Positions 25,335-38,461 of a stretch of 64,000 bases of DNA are shown piece after piece; position 1 is the stretch's first letter; every line of letters starts with the position of its first letter. Position numbers and translations under genes: made by a program. The notes below the pieces were generated by a model. It did not search any database and had not been told where the DNA came from. It saw only the letters and a program-made list of their open reading frames with translations. Source of the stretch: Litoditis marina (Eukaryota; Nematoda; Chromadorea; Rhabditida; Rhabditidae); assembly GCA_964036275.1 (NCBI GenBank), contig OZ038433.1, positions 17,180,257 through 17,244,256 of the forward strand, written 5' to 3'.

Positions 25335-27472
25335 TCAGTTTTAGATATTTGTCTCATATTCAGAACTGTTTTACTCATATTCAGAACTGTTTTACGTTTC
25401 CGTAATGCACATTTTCCAATGTGATGTTGTTTTATTCTTCAGCGCAACAGTTGTACAATGAGTTGCTGATACGTGAAGACACAACAAAATTTGAAGCTTG
25501 TCTCGTCACGTTTCACTCTGATATATTACAATCTCAGTGAGTTTAGTTATCGAAGTTTCCATGATTACGTAATATTTATGTTCATGTTCATGACAACAAC
25601 TATGCAACTCACATATCATTATTTTTTATCACTGTTCAGATTTCGATTTATTTATTTGAGTTATGTTTATTTTTTCGAGTTTTTGGACCGCAAACAGGCT
25701 CGTTGAATTAATATATTTTTAAATTATTATGGATGTTCTATTTATTTTGTTCAATGTCACTTATTTATTTGTTATGATATTTTTGGAACTATGAAGATAG
25801 GTGAAGGAATATTATCGTCGATTGTGGTTGCAATCGAAAGTTTCATAGTTGAGGAAATAAAACCCTGATGAAGGAAATTGCCGTAAAACACTGATGTATT
25901 GATGTTTTCTGTTCTAAATTTGTTCCACTCCACTCAAAAAAAGAGTTCATTTGCTTCTAAAGTTGAGAAATGAGTTCAGTTTTTTTCAGATTGAGTGCAA
26001 TTTTTGGAATTCAGCGTGGTTCAAAAGCGAATTGAGTCTTCCGACTATTCTCTGGTATTTACACGCTTTGTGTATTAACATCTCATCAATTTCTAGCTGA
26101 CAATCATATCACATGTACTAGGGATAATCGTTTGTTATCCTACACCAACGTATAAAGACCTATTGATTCTACTGCTTTTGTTTATACCGTAAAACTATTG
26201 AAGAAGAGATTGAACAGTGCACCGCGCGCCAACTTATTTATTTATTCGCTTTTGCAGATCTCCATAAATAAGTGTTCGTTTGATCTTTCCTCCTAGCAGG
26301 TGCTATTGCCAGCTTTCCTCCCTGCGCATATCACGTTTCACACATCACACATATGCATATTTATACTGGAAGTCACGCAAACGTTTTCATCTCCAACGTT
26401 TCAAGCTGCAGGAGAAAAGTGGACTTTCTATGTTTGTTATGTGCATTCGTTGTAGTTTCAACCGAAAAGCAGCAAGATCGAGCTCAAACACCGCGTGAAA
26501 GTGACAGCATACACCGGATTATCTTGCTCTGATGAGAGCGATTCCTATATTCTAGTATTCAAGTTTCAAGTTTTATTCGTCACATCACAATGTTACACAG
26601 TGGTGGTCCTTGACCGATCTCCACATCTGCTTATCTCTGCATGCTCATGAGGTATTCGTGGCCACGAATACGCGGCGGGCGGCAACGACCTCTCTGGGCT
26701 TCTCGGTTGTGGCTTCAGGTATTAAATAAAGTGTCGGTAAAGCAGTATTAAAGTAAGTATTTATGAGTAAATCAAGTTTAGTAAACAATAGTTATAGAGA
26801 ATTATTAAATATCTGTAAGTTTAGTATAATCATGTGCAATATGGAAAAATAGGTAGGATGGATAGTATGTACTTTTTCAAAGTTAAAAATATTGATTAAG
26901 TAATAGTAACACCGTTTCGGCCTCTATGCTCTATGCGGTGTGGGAGGTCAGCTCCGAACATGCCCTGTATTTCACGAAATCGCGTTTAGTCGAAACAGTT
27001 CATAAACCGAACGGTTCGGAAAAATACTGTATTTTTCAGTCGAAACGCCAAAAAATCGATTTGTATTCTCATCGTGCTGTATTTTACTGTAAGTACAGTA
27101 AAATACTGTAACACAACCAAGCATGTTCTGAGGGGGGCCGAGGCCTCATCAGTAGATAAGTCTCCTGGCCATGTAACATGTGTTTAGTTGAAATAATATT
27201 ACAATATTAAAAAACAAATATGTTATTATGAGTTAAGTTAACTTAAACATAACTAAATAAACAAAAAACTTTTATACCTGATCCTTATTGCTCTGACGTA
27301 TAAAATAAGTTGTAGAACCCTGATGTAGTGAGAGGGTAACATGATTATTTCATGTATTGGTGTCCTTATATAGCAAGAATTTTATGTCATTTTTGTGGTA
27401 CATTACATTCTATTATTGAAGATCTTTGCCTCATGAATACTAACACTTACGGTGCACACCTCAAATGTGTAT
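25335..27472. other. Intergenic, no recognisable gene; one strong hairpin
   Basis: No gene supported. Near 26650 there is a short palindrome (TATTCGTGGCCACGAATA). At 27077-27110 TGTATTTTACTGTA is followed two bases later by TACAGTAAAATACT, a 14-bp stem with one mismatch. The stretch 26750-26900 is very AT-rich. Confidence 0.55.
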
Positions 27473-27501
27473 GGGGGGGGGGGGGGGGGGGGGGGGGGGG
27501 G
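27473..27501. repeat. Poly-G tract, 29 consecutive G
   Basis: Uninterrupted G run followed by TGGG and then, at 27506, the first base of the segmental duplication. Capable of forming G-quadruplexes. Confidence 0.98.
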
Positions 27502-27505
27502 TGGG

Positions 27506-30500
27506 TTTCGTATGCAGAATCTTTTTATGAATCCTCAATCATCTTCATTTTTTTCACAACTGAGAGAAGTGAATGAAGCGATAGTCTTTGCTCATTCGGA
27601 AACAAACCGAAACTCTTTGTGGTGAACGTTCGTGATTTATGGCATGTGTTAGTGCAAACTACAACACAGCTACAACACAAACTGTGGTGTTGTTGTTTGA
27701 ACGAATACGCCCTAAAAAACCACAATCCCTGTATACAACTTCTCCACCAGTTGAATAAGTTGTGTGATGCAACAACCATTTGGTATGTATTTGGGCTTAT
27801 GAATTTCGGAGTGGTGTCGCGCGAACAAAATCGAATCTGTAGTGTGCTGCTGACCCATAATTTCTATTTCTTGACGTGCACACTAACTTGTAGTGTCATC
27901 TTGGCGAGTGAAAAGCAAGAAAAGCACACTACAAACTACAATTTAATGCTTGAGTGACTTTACAAACGTACTCCGCCTTAAAATTTTCATTAAAAATGAT
28001 TGCCAGAACTAATTTCAGTTCCGTGACTCTTTCTATTTACAGTTTCATTTAAGAAATAACAAGTGCATAAGCAATTATTAATGTGTGACAAACAGTAATA
28101 AATACACTCATTACCTAACATTAGGGCAAACCACGTCAGTTAGTTTCTATTGCACTCAAAATCTAGTATGGTTCACGCCATTTTATTTCGTTACAGTAAC
28201 CCGCAGTCCAGCGATTCGTATTTAGCATAGATTCCAAATGTTTAACTTTATACTTTTTTGCTTGTGTTGTACCTGAAATCATTATTAGCAAACGAAAGTT
28301 GTATGGTAGTTTTCATTCTAATTGGTCAAAAGTCAAAATTCACTTGACACACAAGCAAAACTACGCTCGGGTTAAAGAAAGCGAAACGTAAGCACACTTG
28401 AAAAATGGGAACTGAACACCGATAGTCAGCCATAATATCAATTCAGCTTCACTATCGAAGCTTTTAGGTACAAAACTGTTTTCCAGAAATAACTATAAGA
28501 TGAAATTCATTACAAAAAGCACAGACATATTTTTTTCATTTATTTTGTGGACGATTTGTTCTTATGGAATCATTTTGAATAAGAACTTCTTGATAGAGGA
28601 GAATACCAAGAAACATTCAGTCATACCCGTAAAATTTAATTTTCGCTCGACTTGATCATTTGAATAACCAGTTTTTAGTTTTTCTTCAGCGTGAATGGAC
28701 ATAATATGGTGATTATGGGACACTTTTTCAACTTTTTTAACACCCCCAAATTAAACTACTAGTAAATTCTCCGAACGAATGCCAATTCCATATTAAAAGC
28801 GCCGAGTAGTTTAGTCCTTAGTTTTCCTTCATCTCAAAGTCTCGTCCAACACAATATTTATCTGGCGTTGTACTAAGCCTTTGTACTTCATGAGAAGTTC
28901 CTGTGATCTTTCTCATGACAGCCCCATGAAGATGTCATGAAGAACCTGCAAACTGTCAACGTTGTAGCATAGCTATCAAGAGAATAAGGATACAGGCAGT
29001 TTAGTCCTTAGTTTTTCTTTATCTCAAAGTCTCGTTCAACACAATATTTATCTGGCGTTGTACTAAGCCTTTGTACTTCATGAGAAGTTCCTGTGATCTT
29101 TCTCATGACAGCCTCATGAAGATGTCATGAAGAGCCTGCGAACTGTCAACGTTGTAGCATAGCTATCAAGAGAATAAGGATACAGGCAGTTTAGTCCTTA
29201 GTTTTTCTTTATCTCAAAGTCTCGTTCAACACAATATTTATCTGGCGTTGTACTAAGCCTTTGTACTTCATGAGAAGTTCCTGTGATCTTTCTCATGACA
29301 GCCCCATGAAGATGTCATGAAGAACCTGCAAACTGTCAACGTTGTAGCATAGCTATCAAGAGAATAAGGATACAGGCAGTTTAGTCCTTAGTTTTTCTTT
29401 ATCTCAAAGTCTCGTTCAACACAATATTTATCTGGCGTTGTACTAAGCCTTTGTACTTCATGAGAAGTTCCTGTGATCTTTCTCATGACAGCCCCATGAA
29501 GATGTCATGAAGAGCCTGCAAACTGTCAACGTTGTAGCATAGCTATCTAGAGAATAAACATACAGGCAGTTTAGTCCTTAGTTTTTCTTTATCTCAAAGT
29601 CTCGTTCAACACAATATTTATCTGGCGTTGTACTAAGCCTTTGTACTTCATGAGAAGTTCCTGTGATCTTTCTCATGACAGCCCCATGAAGATGTCATGA
29701 AGAACCTGCAAACTGTCAACGTTGTAGCATAGCTATCAAGAGAATAAGGATACAGGCAGTTTAGTCCTTAGTTTTTCTTTATCTCAAAGTCTCGTTCAAC
29801 ACAATATTTATCTGGCGTTGTACTAAGCCTTTGTACTTCATGAGAAGTTCCTGTGATCTTTCTCATGACAGCCCCATGAAGATGTCATGAAGAACCTGCA
29901 AACTGTCAACGTTGTAGCATAGCTATCAAGAGAATAAGGATACAGGCAGTTTAGTCCTTAGTTTTTCTTTATCTCAAAGTCTCGTTCAACACAATATTTA
30001 TCTGGCGTTGTACTAAGCCTTTGTACTTCATGAGAAGTTCCTGTGATCTTTCTCATGACAGCCCCATGAAGATGTCATGAAGAACCTGCAAACTGTCAAC
30101 GTTGTAGCATAGCTATCAAGAGAATAAGGATACAGGCAGTTTAGTCCTTAGTTTTTCTTTATCTCAAAGTCTCGTTCAACACAATATTTATCTGGCGTTG
30201 TACTAAGCCTTTGTACTTCATGAGAAGTTCCTGTGATCTTTCTCATGACAGCCTCATGAAGATGTCATGAAGAGCCTGCGAACTGTCAACGTTGTAGCAT
30301 AGCTATCAAGAGAATAAGGATACAGGCAGTTTAGTCCTTAGTTTTTCTTTATCTCAAAGTCTCGTTCAACACAATATTTATCTGGCGTTGTACTAAGCCT
30401 TTGTACTTCATGAGAAGTTCCTGTGATCTTTCTCATGACAGCCCCATGAAGATGTCATGAAGAACCTGCAAACTGTCAACGTTGTAGCATAGCTATCAAG

Positions 30501-33174
30501 AGAATAAGGATACAGGCAGTTTAGTCCTTAGTTTTTCTTTATCTCAAAGTCTCGTTCAACACAATATTTATCTGGCGTTGTACTAAGCCTTTGTACTTCA
30601 TGAGAAGTTCCTGTGATCTTTCTCATGACAGCCCCATGAAGATGTCATGAAGAACCTGCAAACTGTCAACGTTGTAGCATAGCTATCAAGAGAATAAGGA
30701 TACAGGCAGTTTAGTCCTTAGTTTTTCTTTATCTCAAAGTCTCGTTCAACACAATATTTATCTGGCGTTGTACTAAGCCTTTGTACTTCATGAGAAGTTC
30801 CTGTGATCTTTCTCATGACAGCCTCATGAAGATGTCATGAAGAACCTGCAAACTGTCAACGTTGTAGCATAGCTATCAAGAGAATAAGGATACAGGCAGT
30901 TTAGTCCTTAGTTTTTCTTTATCTCAAAGTCTCGTTCAACACAATATTTATCTGGCGTTGTACTAAGCCTTTGTACTTCATGAGAAGTTCCTGTGATCTT
31001 TCTCATGACAGCCCCATGAAGATGTCATGAAGAACCTGCAAACTGTCAACGTTGTAGCATAGCTATCAAGAGAATAAGGATACAGGCAGTTTAGTCCTTA
31101 GTTTTTCTTTATCTCAAAGTCTCGTTCAACACAATATTTATCTGGCGTTGTACTAAGCCTTTGTACTTCATGAGAAGTTCCTGTGATCTTTCTCATGACA
31201 GCCCCATGAAGATGTCATGAAGAACCTGCAAACTGTCAACGTTGTAGCATAGCTATCAAGAGAATAAGGATACAGGCAGTTTAGTCCTTAGTTTTTCTTT
31301 ATCTCAAAGTCTCGTTCAACACAATATTTATCTGGCGTTGTACTAAGCCTTTGTACTTCATGAGAAGTTCCTGTGATCTTTCTCATGACAGCCCCATGAA
31401 GATGTCATGAAGAACCTGCAAACTGTCAACGTTGTAGCATAGCTATCAAGAGAATAAGGATACAGGCAGTTTAGTCCTTAGTTTTTCTTTATCTCAAAGT
31501 CTCGTTCAACACAATATTTATCTGGCGTTGTACTAAGCCTTTGTACTTCATGAGAAGTTCCTGTGATCTTTCTCATGACAGCCCCATGAAGATGTCATGA
31601 AGAACCTGCAAACTGTCAACGTTGTAGCATAGCTATCAAGAGAATAAGGATACAGGCAGTTTAGTCCTTAGTTTTTCTTTATCTCAAAGTCTCGTTCAAC
31701 ACAATATTTATCTGGCGTTGTACTAAGCCTTTGTACTTCATGAGAAGTTCCTGTGATCTTTCTCATGACAGCCCCATGAAGATGTCATGAAGAGCCTGCA
31801 AACTGTCAACGTTGTAGCATAGCTATCTAGAGAATAAACATACAGGCAGTTTAGTCCTTAGTTTTTCTTTATCTCAAAGTCTCGTTCAACACAATATTTA
31901 TCTGGCGTTGTACTAAGCCTTTGTACTTCATGAGAAGTTCCTGTGATCTTTCTCATGACAGCCCCATGAAGATGTCATGAAGAACCTGCAAACTGTCAAC
32001 GTTGTAGCATAGCTATCAAGAGAATAAGGATACAGGCAGTTTAGTCCTTAGTTTTTCTTTATCTCAAAGTCTCGTTCAACACAATATTTATCTGGCGTTG
32101 TACTAAGCCTTTGTACTTCATGAGAAGTTCCTGTGATCTTTCTCATGACAGCCCCATGAAGATGTCATGAAGAACCTGCAAACTGTCAACGTTGTAGCAT
32201 AGCTATCAAGAGAATAAGGATACAGGCAGTTTAGTCCTTAGTTTTTCTTTATCTCAAAGTCTCGTTCAACACAATATTTATCTGGCGTTGTACTAAGCCT
32301 TTGTACTTCATGAGAAGTTCCTGTGATCTTTCTCATGACAGCCCCATGAAGATGTCATGAAGAACCTGCAAACTGTCAACGTTGTAGCATAGCTATCAAG
32401 AGAATAAGGATACAGGCAGTTTAGTCCTTAGTTTTTCTTTATCTCAAAGTCTCGTTCAACACAATATTTATCTGGCGTTGTACTAAGCCTTTGTACTTCA
32501 TGAGAAGTTCCTGTGATCTTTCTCATGACAGCCCCATGAAGATGTCATGAAGAGCCTGCGAACTGTCAACGTTGTAGCATAGCTATCAAGAGAATAAACA
32601 TACAGGCAGTTTAGTCCTTAGTTATTGTTTATTTCCATGTCTCGTTTTATTTGTTTCTTTGGATATGACCCGCCATTTCTCATTAGCGTTTCGAGCGGAC
32701 CGATTTGGGAACAATAATTGAACTCTTTTAAACCTCCTGATTTGAACTACCAACTTATTCTAACAGTTTCCCAGAAAACAGTAAACTTTTCATTCATTTC
32801 AATGTCTCTTTTCGTTCATTTATTGGAACATATTCCGCCATTTCTGCATTTCTCATTAGCGTTTTGAGTGGACGTTGGTTGAAACTGCCGGAAACACACA
32901 TTTGTGGCCGATAATGGCAAATTCGTTTCTAAACGAGGACGAAACCATAGTTCTTACTCTTTTTTATGTTTTCACAAGCGCAATTATGAGTCGGTATACA
33001 TTATTTGAAAAGTTTTTTGTTTGAAAGAAGGGTAAATTTATTATTTTAAAAGATCAGAGTATTGATCTCTAAAAATTCGTTATTCAAACGACCAAAACTC
33101 GAACAGAGTTGAAGTACAAGGACTGACGTCTAATTGAATGAATGTTGGGTTCTTGGAAAGTTTGGTCATTGGTT
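27506..33174. repeat. Segmental tandem duplication, left copy (with satellite)
   Basis: Both copies start TTTCGTATGC and end GGTT or GGTTT after TTTGGTNATT. The 1305 bp before the satellite (27506-28810) aligns with 33176-34480 at about 98-99% by eye, and the 564 bp after it (32611-33174) with 34671-35235. No gene is supported within either copy; small ORFs on both strands near the left end are equally present in both. The copies differ in size only by 19 satellite units. Confidence 0.95.
28811..32610. repeat. 190-bp satellite, exactly 20 units
   Basis: Twenty head-to-tail units of exactly 190 bp, each starting TTAGTCCTTAGTTTT and ending ATACAGGCAGT. Most differ by 0-4 substitutions. Diagnostic variants: GCCTCATGAAG instead of GCCCCATGAAG in units 2, 8 and 11; GAGCCTGCG instead of GAACCTGCA in units 2, 8 and 20; and CTAGAGAATAAACA in units 4 and 16. 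Unit 1 is the most divergent (TTTTCCTTCATC) and matches the single unit in the right duplicate. The unit holds several CTCATGA/TCATGAG palindromic motifs. Not coding. Confidence 0.98.
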
Positions 33175-33175
33175 G

Positions 33176-35235
33176 TTTCGTATGCCGAATCTTTTTATGA
33201 ATCCTCAATCATCTTCATTTTTTTCACAACTGAGAGAAGTGAATGAAGCGATAGTCTTTGCTTATTCGCAAACAAACCGAAACTCTTTGTGGTGAACGTT
33301 CGTGATTTATGGCATGTGTTAGTGCAAACTACAACACAGCTACAACACAAACTGTGGTGTTGTTGTTTGAACGAATACGCCCTAAAAAACCACAATCCCT
33401 GTATACAACTTCTCCTACCAGTTGAATAAGTTGTGTGATGCAACAACCATTTGGTATGTATTTGGGCTTATGAATTTCGGAGTGGTGTCGCGTGGCCAAA
33501 TCGAATCTGTAGTGTGCTGCTGACCCATAATTTCTATTTCTTGACGTGCACACTAACTTGTAGTGTCATCTTGGCGAGTGAAAAGCAAGAAAAGCACACT
33601 ACAAACTTTAATTTAATGCTTGAGTGACTTTACAAACGTACTCCGCCTTAAAATTTTCATTAAAAATGATTGCCAGAACTAATTTCAGTTCCGTGACTCT
33701 TTCTATTTACAGTTTCATTTAAGAAATAACAAGTGCATAAGCAATTATTAATGTGTGACAAACAGTAATAAATACACTCATTACCTAACATTAGGGCAAA
33801 CCACGTCAGTTAGTTTCTATTGCACTCAAAATCTAGTCTGGTTCACGCCATTTTATTTCGTTACAGTAACCCGCAGTCCAGCGATTCGTATTTAGCATAG
33901 ATTCCAAATGTTTAACTTTATACTTTTTTGCTTGTGTTGTACCTGAAATCATTATTAGCAAACGAAAGTTGTATGGTAGTTTTCATTCTAATTGGTCAAA
34001 AGTCAAAATTCACTTGACACACAAGCAAAACTACGCTCGGGTTAAAGAAAGCGAAACGTAAGCACACTTGAAACATGGGAGCTGAACACCGATAGTCAGC
34101 CATAATATCAATTCAGCTTCACTATCGAAGCTTTTAGGTACAAAACTGTTTTCCAGAAATAACTATAAGATGAAATTCATTACAAAAAGCACAGACACAT
34201 TTTTTTCATTTATTTTGTGGACGATTTGTTCTTATGGAATCATTTTGAATAAGAACTTCTTGATAGAGGAGAATACCAAGAAACATTCAGTCATACCCGT
34301 AAAATTTAATTTTCGCTCGACTTGATCATTTGAATAACCAGTTTTTAGTTTTTCTTCAGCGTGAATGGACATAATATGGTAATTATGGGATACTTTTTCA
34401 ACTTTTTTAACACCCCCAAATTAAACTACTAGTAAATTCTCCGAACGAATGCCAATTCCATATTAAAAGCGCCGAGTAGTTTAGTCCTTAGTTTTCCTTC
34501 ATCTCAAAGTCTCGTCCAACACAATATTTATCTGGCGTTGTAGTAAGCCTTTGTACTTCATGAGAAGTTCCTGTGATCTTTCTCATGAGAGCCTCGTGAA
34601 GATGTCATGAAGAACCTGCAAACTGTCAACGTTGTAGCATAGCTATAAAGAGAATAAGGATACAGGCAGTTTAGTTCTTAGTTATTGTTTATTTCCATGT
34701 CTCGTTTTATTTGTTACTTTGAATATGACCCGCCATTTCTCATTAGTGTTTCGAGTGGACAGATTTGGGAACAATAATTGAACTCTTTTAAACCTCCTGA
34801 TTTGAACTACCAACTTATTCTAACAGTTTCCCAGCAAACAGTAAACTTTTCATTCATTTCAATGTCTCTTTTCGTTCATTTATTGGAACATATTCCGCCA
34901 ATTCTGCATTTCTCATTAGCGGTTCAAGTGGACGTTGGTTGAAACTGCCGGAAACACACATTTGTGGCTGATAATTGCAAATTAGTTTCTAAACGAGGAC
35001 GAAACCATGGTGCTTACTCTTCTTTATGCTTTCACAAGCGCAATTATGAGTCGGTATACATTATTTGAAAAGTTTTTTGTTTGAAAGAAGGGGTAAATTT
35101 ATTATTTTAAAAGATCAGAGTATTGATCTCTAAAAATTCGTTATTCAAACGACCAAAACTCGAACAGAGTTGAAGTACAAGGACTGACGTCTAATTGAAT
35201 GAATGTTGGGTTCTAGGAAAGTTTGGTTATTGGTT
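33176..35235. repeat. Segmental tandem duplication, right copy (one satellite unit)
   Basis: Direct copy of the left duplicate with a single 190-bp unit at 34481-34670. The copies abut almost exactly (GGTTG|TTTCG). Differences are scattered substitutions and a few one-base indels, for example GCGTGGCC for GCGCGAAC near 33490. Confidence 0.95.
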
Positions 35236-35302
35236 TAGGGCACAAAGAATCGAGTAAACTATAGAAATGTCAGCGTAGAATTATTCCAATATTTGGACGC
35301 TT

Positions 35303-35411
35303 TCATCCCATCCTGCGTCTCTCGCTTCACACACTATTTCACGAGAGTTATATCCCGACGAGATATTGGGGAAATAGCGTATGTTGAAATAGACGCAGGT
35401 TGGGATCTGAC
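35303..35411. repeat. GACGCAGG-type MITE (family C)
   Basis: The left end ATCCCATCCTGCGTCTCTCG and right end AGACGCAGGTTGGGATCTG are inverted, with CACTATTTC / GAAATAGCG as a second paired block. Other copies are at 62268-62382 and degenerate 12880-12992; a left half is at 44095-44155. Confidence 0.85.
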
Positions 35412-38400
35412 AGCTCGGATATTCCTGAGAATGGCCTCTGAAGTTCAGTAAAGATTATCGATTTGTTTACAACCCCTTTCTTACACATTTCGCATTAAAA
35501 CACATCACATTCAAGCAATGGCAGGTTGTTTCCTATGTTGTTCCATGTTTTACGTGACTTTACTCTTTTTCTAACATAATGTATTCCCCCCCCCCCCCCC
35601 CCGACTTTTAGTCTTGCAAATAGAATTGGGGGCTTCTCGTCCCACGTGCCAAGTTTATCATAAGAACTACTTGCTCTCCACTAAACCACTGAGATCATAA
35701 ACCAAGTAATAATTGTTAATTGCAAACTTCTGTAGAAGATATAATTTTATAATCATTTGTGACTAATTGTTCGTTAATCTACGGTATATTGCATTCCCCG
35801 GAGAATAATTGTCAAATTAATCTCAGTCAACACGCATTAGGTTTTTGAATATTTCTAGGAGATACTTTATGTTTTCTATATTGAAATGAGGGTTTGGAAA
35901 AAATCATTAGGAAATTTTGCCTTCCCAAATTCAGCCGTGTTCTTTTAATAAATATGATGATTCTCTCAGTTCTGATAAGAAATTCAGCTCAAACTCTGAT
36001 GTGAAGTACACCTACGCGTATTCGTCCTACTGTATGTTTGTTTTTGTAGTGCAGCTGATTTTAAGGAGCTGTTTTTTTTTCAGTTGCACTTGCAAAACTC
36101 TTTTCCAAAAGTTTTCAAGCCCGATATATGTATATGTGCACCTGTTCGAAAAATGTTTTGGAACAGAGGTGGGACATTTTCCCGCAATTCTGTTCGATTC
36201 TAAATAAACTTTTCCGAGAGTTTAAAACCCTGCAGATGTAATGACCCATTTCAAAGCCTTTCACGTCATTAATTCCATGATGTTCACAAAAATATTACGA
36301 ATTTCGACCAAATATTTACCGTAAATTTCTCGAAATTCTTGTTTTTGAGCTCCGAAACAGTTGCACAGCTGCTTTACCTCCTACTACTCATGTGAGCAGG
36401 TGTTTCGCGCAATCGGGTGTTGTTGTTGTGAAGTAGTGCGCAAACTGTGCACAATAGAAGGTCAGTTTGTTCTTGCTGGGGTTCGATCCATGTGTTTTCA
36501 ACCCGCGCGTACCTTTTATCCCTTCTCTCTTTGTTGTTCTGCTTCTCTCTCTCTCTTTTCCATTTTCTCTCCCTTTCTCTTTTTGTTGTTCCTTTGTCTG
36601 ACGGCCTACTTTTTGTCTTGCCCATAATTCATGAGGACAAAATAGTTGCACCTGAGCATTATCCTATATGATCGAGGAGCGAAGGTGCTCATTGAACCTG
36701 CTGGCACTATTTCATTCTGAGGTAAGAGGTTCAGTTTATTTGCATCCTAAAATCATCATTGAAAGCAAATGATTTGAAATTTCACATTTTGCTCAGGAAG
36801 AGACCACCTGTTCCTTGTAGTTTGAATTCGATACACGGAAATATTACGAATTTCGACCAAATACCAACGATTTCAAACGAAAACACAACGGGATAGGTTA
36901 ATCAACACCGTAGAGGCTCACTTCAAAAAGAGCGATAAACACTTATTGGTACTGTGTATTTTATGTGGTAGAACCCAAAAAAAAACATTCTTCCTTGCAA
37001 AAACGAGTAAAATATCATGTTTTCTGCCAATGATATTTGCTAATTACAGCATCCACCAATGGGTGTGGCCAATATAAGAATCGCTCATACGGTGTAGTCT
37101 GTTTCACGCAACAATAGCCCTCTACCGTAAGATTGTGAATCTTACAAGTAAATTTTTCAATTATTGTGAATATTGTAATTAGTTTCAACTTTGTGATTTC
37201 GTTCTCCACATTGGTCTACAGGCATCGAAAAGAGTGAATCTAAAAGTCTGTTAGTTGGTTAGATGAATGTTCTCGAATAATCGAAAGGTTACTGTAAAAA
37301 GTTATGGATTAGTGAAACGGACTATAATACTCTGCCAAACCCCTCTGTCTTTCTATAGGATCGGTAGGCCACACTTTCGCGGCCTATCGATCCTAAAGTT
37401 TGATACCGTTTTTCTAAATGAAACCATGTGAATAACGGCGTATTGCTAGACAAACTACAACGACAATTTGGTCACTTCCTTTAATCAAGTTCGAAAACAC
37501 AAATGGTACTTTCTTGTCTGAGCTGTGACAAATGTTTTGCTCGTTAAACAACTCTAGAACTGCCCCGTACTGAGCGCTTACTCCAAAAATGTCTAGCCCA
37601 CGTCTGGAAATGCAGACGCTCTACGGTTAATAGTCAAGCTCATTTTTGCATGAAACTTGTATTATGAAATAATCTCTACTTTTTACTTTACCTCTAATAC
37701 AACTTAGATTGTAAATTATACTCCATTTACCTCTTGATTTCTGGAATACCTATAAATCACGATTTCCAAACGTTTCGGAGATGGAAATACATTTTCTCAT
37801 TCCTTCTCCGCCACCCGAGATGTTTTTACTCAGTAACTAAAATGTTTCACGGAATAATCACTTCGTTCGAAGTAAAATAAACCAAAAAAGTACGCGAAAA
37901 TTCAATTCCACCTGAATTCATTGCATAATCTCAATGATTCTTTCGTAGAACTACTTTCATTTGAATGTTAGCAGGCATTTATTCATGACGTATACCCAAA
38001 CACATCAAAAATTCACTGCCGCAAATAGCGGAAAGGATATGTTTCCAATCAAAGCTTTCAGCTTTAATAAGAGTGTTGATCGGACGTTTCTCTGGTTTGA
38101 TAACTATTCAATGATAGAAATACATATCTCTAGTAAAGTTCATAGTATTCTTTGGACGTGTGTGCAAGGCTTTACAATTCACAAAACTACAAACAAACAA
38201 AAACAGTGACAAATCCACATTCCCAGACTGGTTTTCGTTCACAAGACATTCAGTTGAGTTTGAATATTTTGTTTTTGATAACTGTTTAAGGTTTACTGAA
38301 ACCCTGCATGATCTTTGCTGCTATTATTCTGACTTGGCTTCCAATTGTAGTCATTGTTGTTCATGACTTTGCTATTTTCCTTGACAATTATCAGTTCATT

Positions 38401-38461
38401 CTGATAATCACTTCGCAAATTTTAGTATCCACTTCTTATTAACTAATGTTCAGAAAAGGAA
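35412..38461. other. Intergenic; poly-C tract and a hairpin, no gene seen
   Basis: Contains a run of 17 C at 35586-35602 and a short direct repeat (ATATTACGAATTTCGACCAAATA near 36290 and 36840, given here only in part as ATTACGAATTTCGACC). At 37356-37395 TAGGATCGGTAGGCC pairs with GGCCTATCGATCCTA across a 10-base loop. Open stretches at 36361-36627 and 37961-38209 have no recognisable content. Confidence 0.55.

Noticed and set aside
27525..27779. 84-codon minus-strand ORF present in both duplicate copies
   Set aside because: The frames differ by small indels between copies and there is no start context or recognisable motif; conservation is explained by the recent duplication.
28811..32610. 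CRISPR-like regular repeat
   Set aside because: The units are 190 bp with no spacers, in nematode DNA with no cas genes. It is a satellite.
36361..36651. Overlapping ORFs on both strands of a CT-rich segment
   Set aside because: Low-complexity pyrimidine sequence; no family landmarks on either strand.
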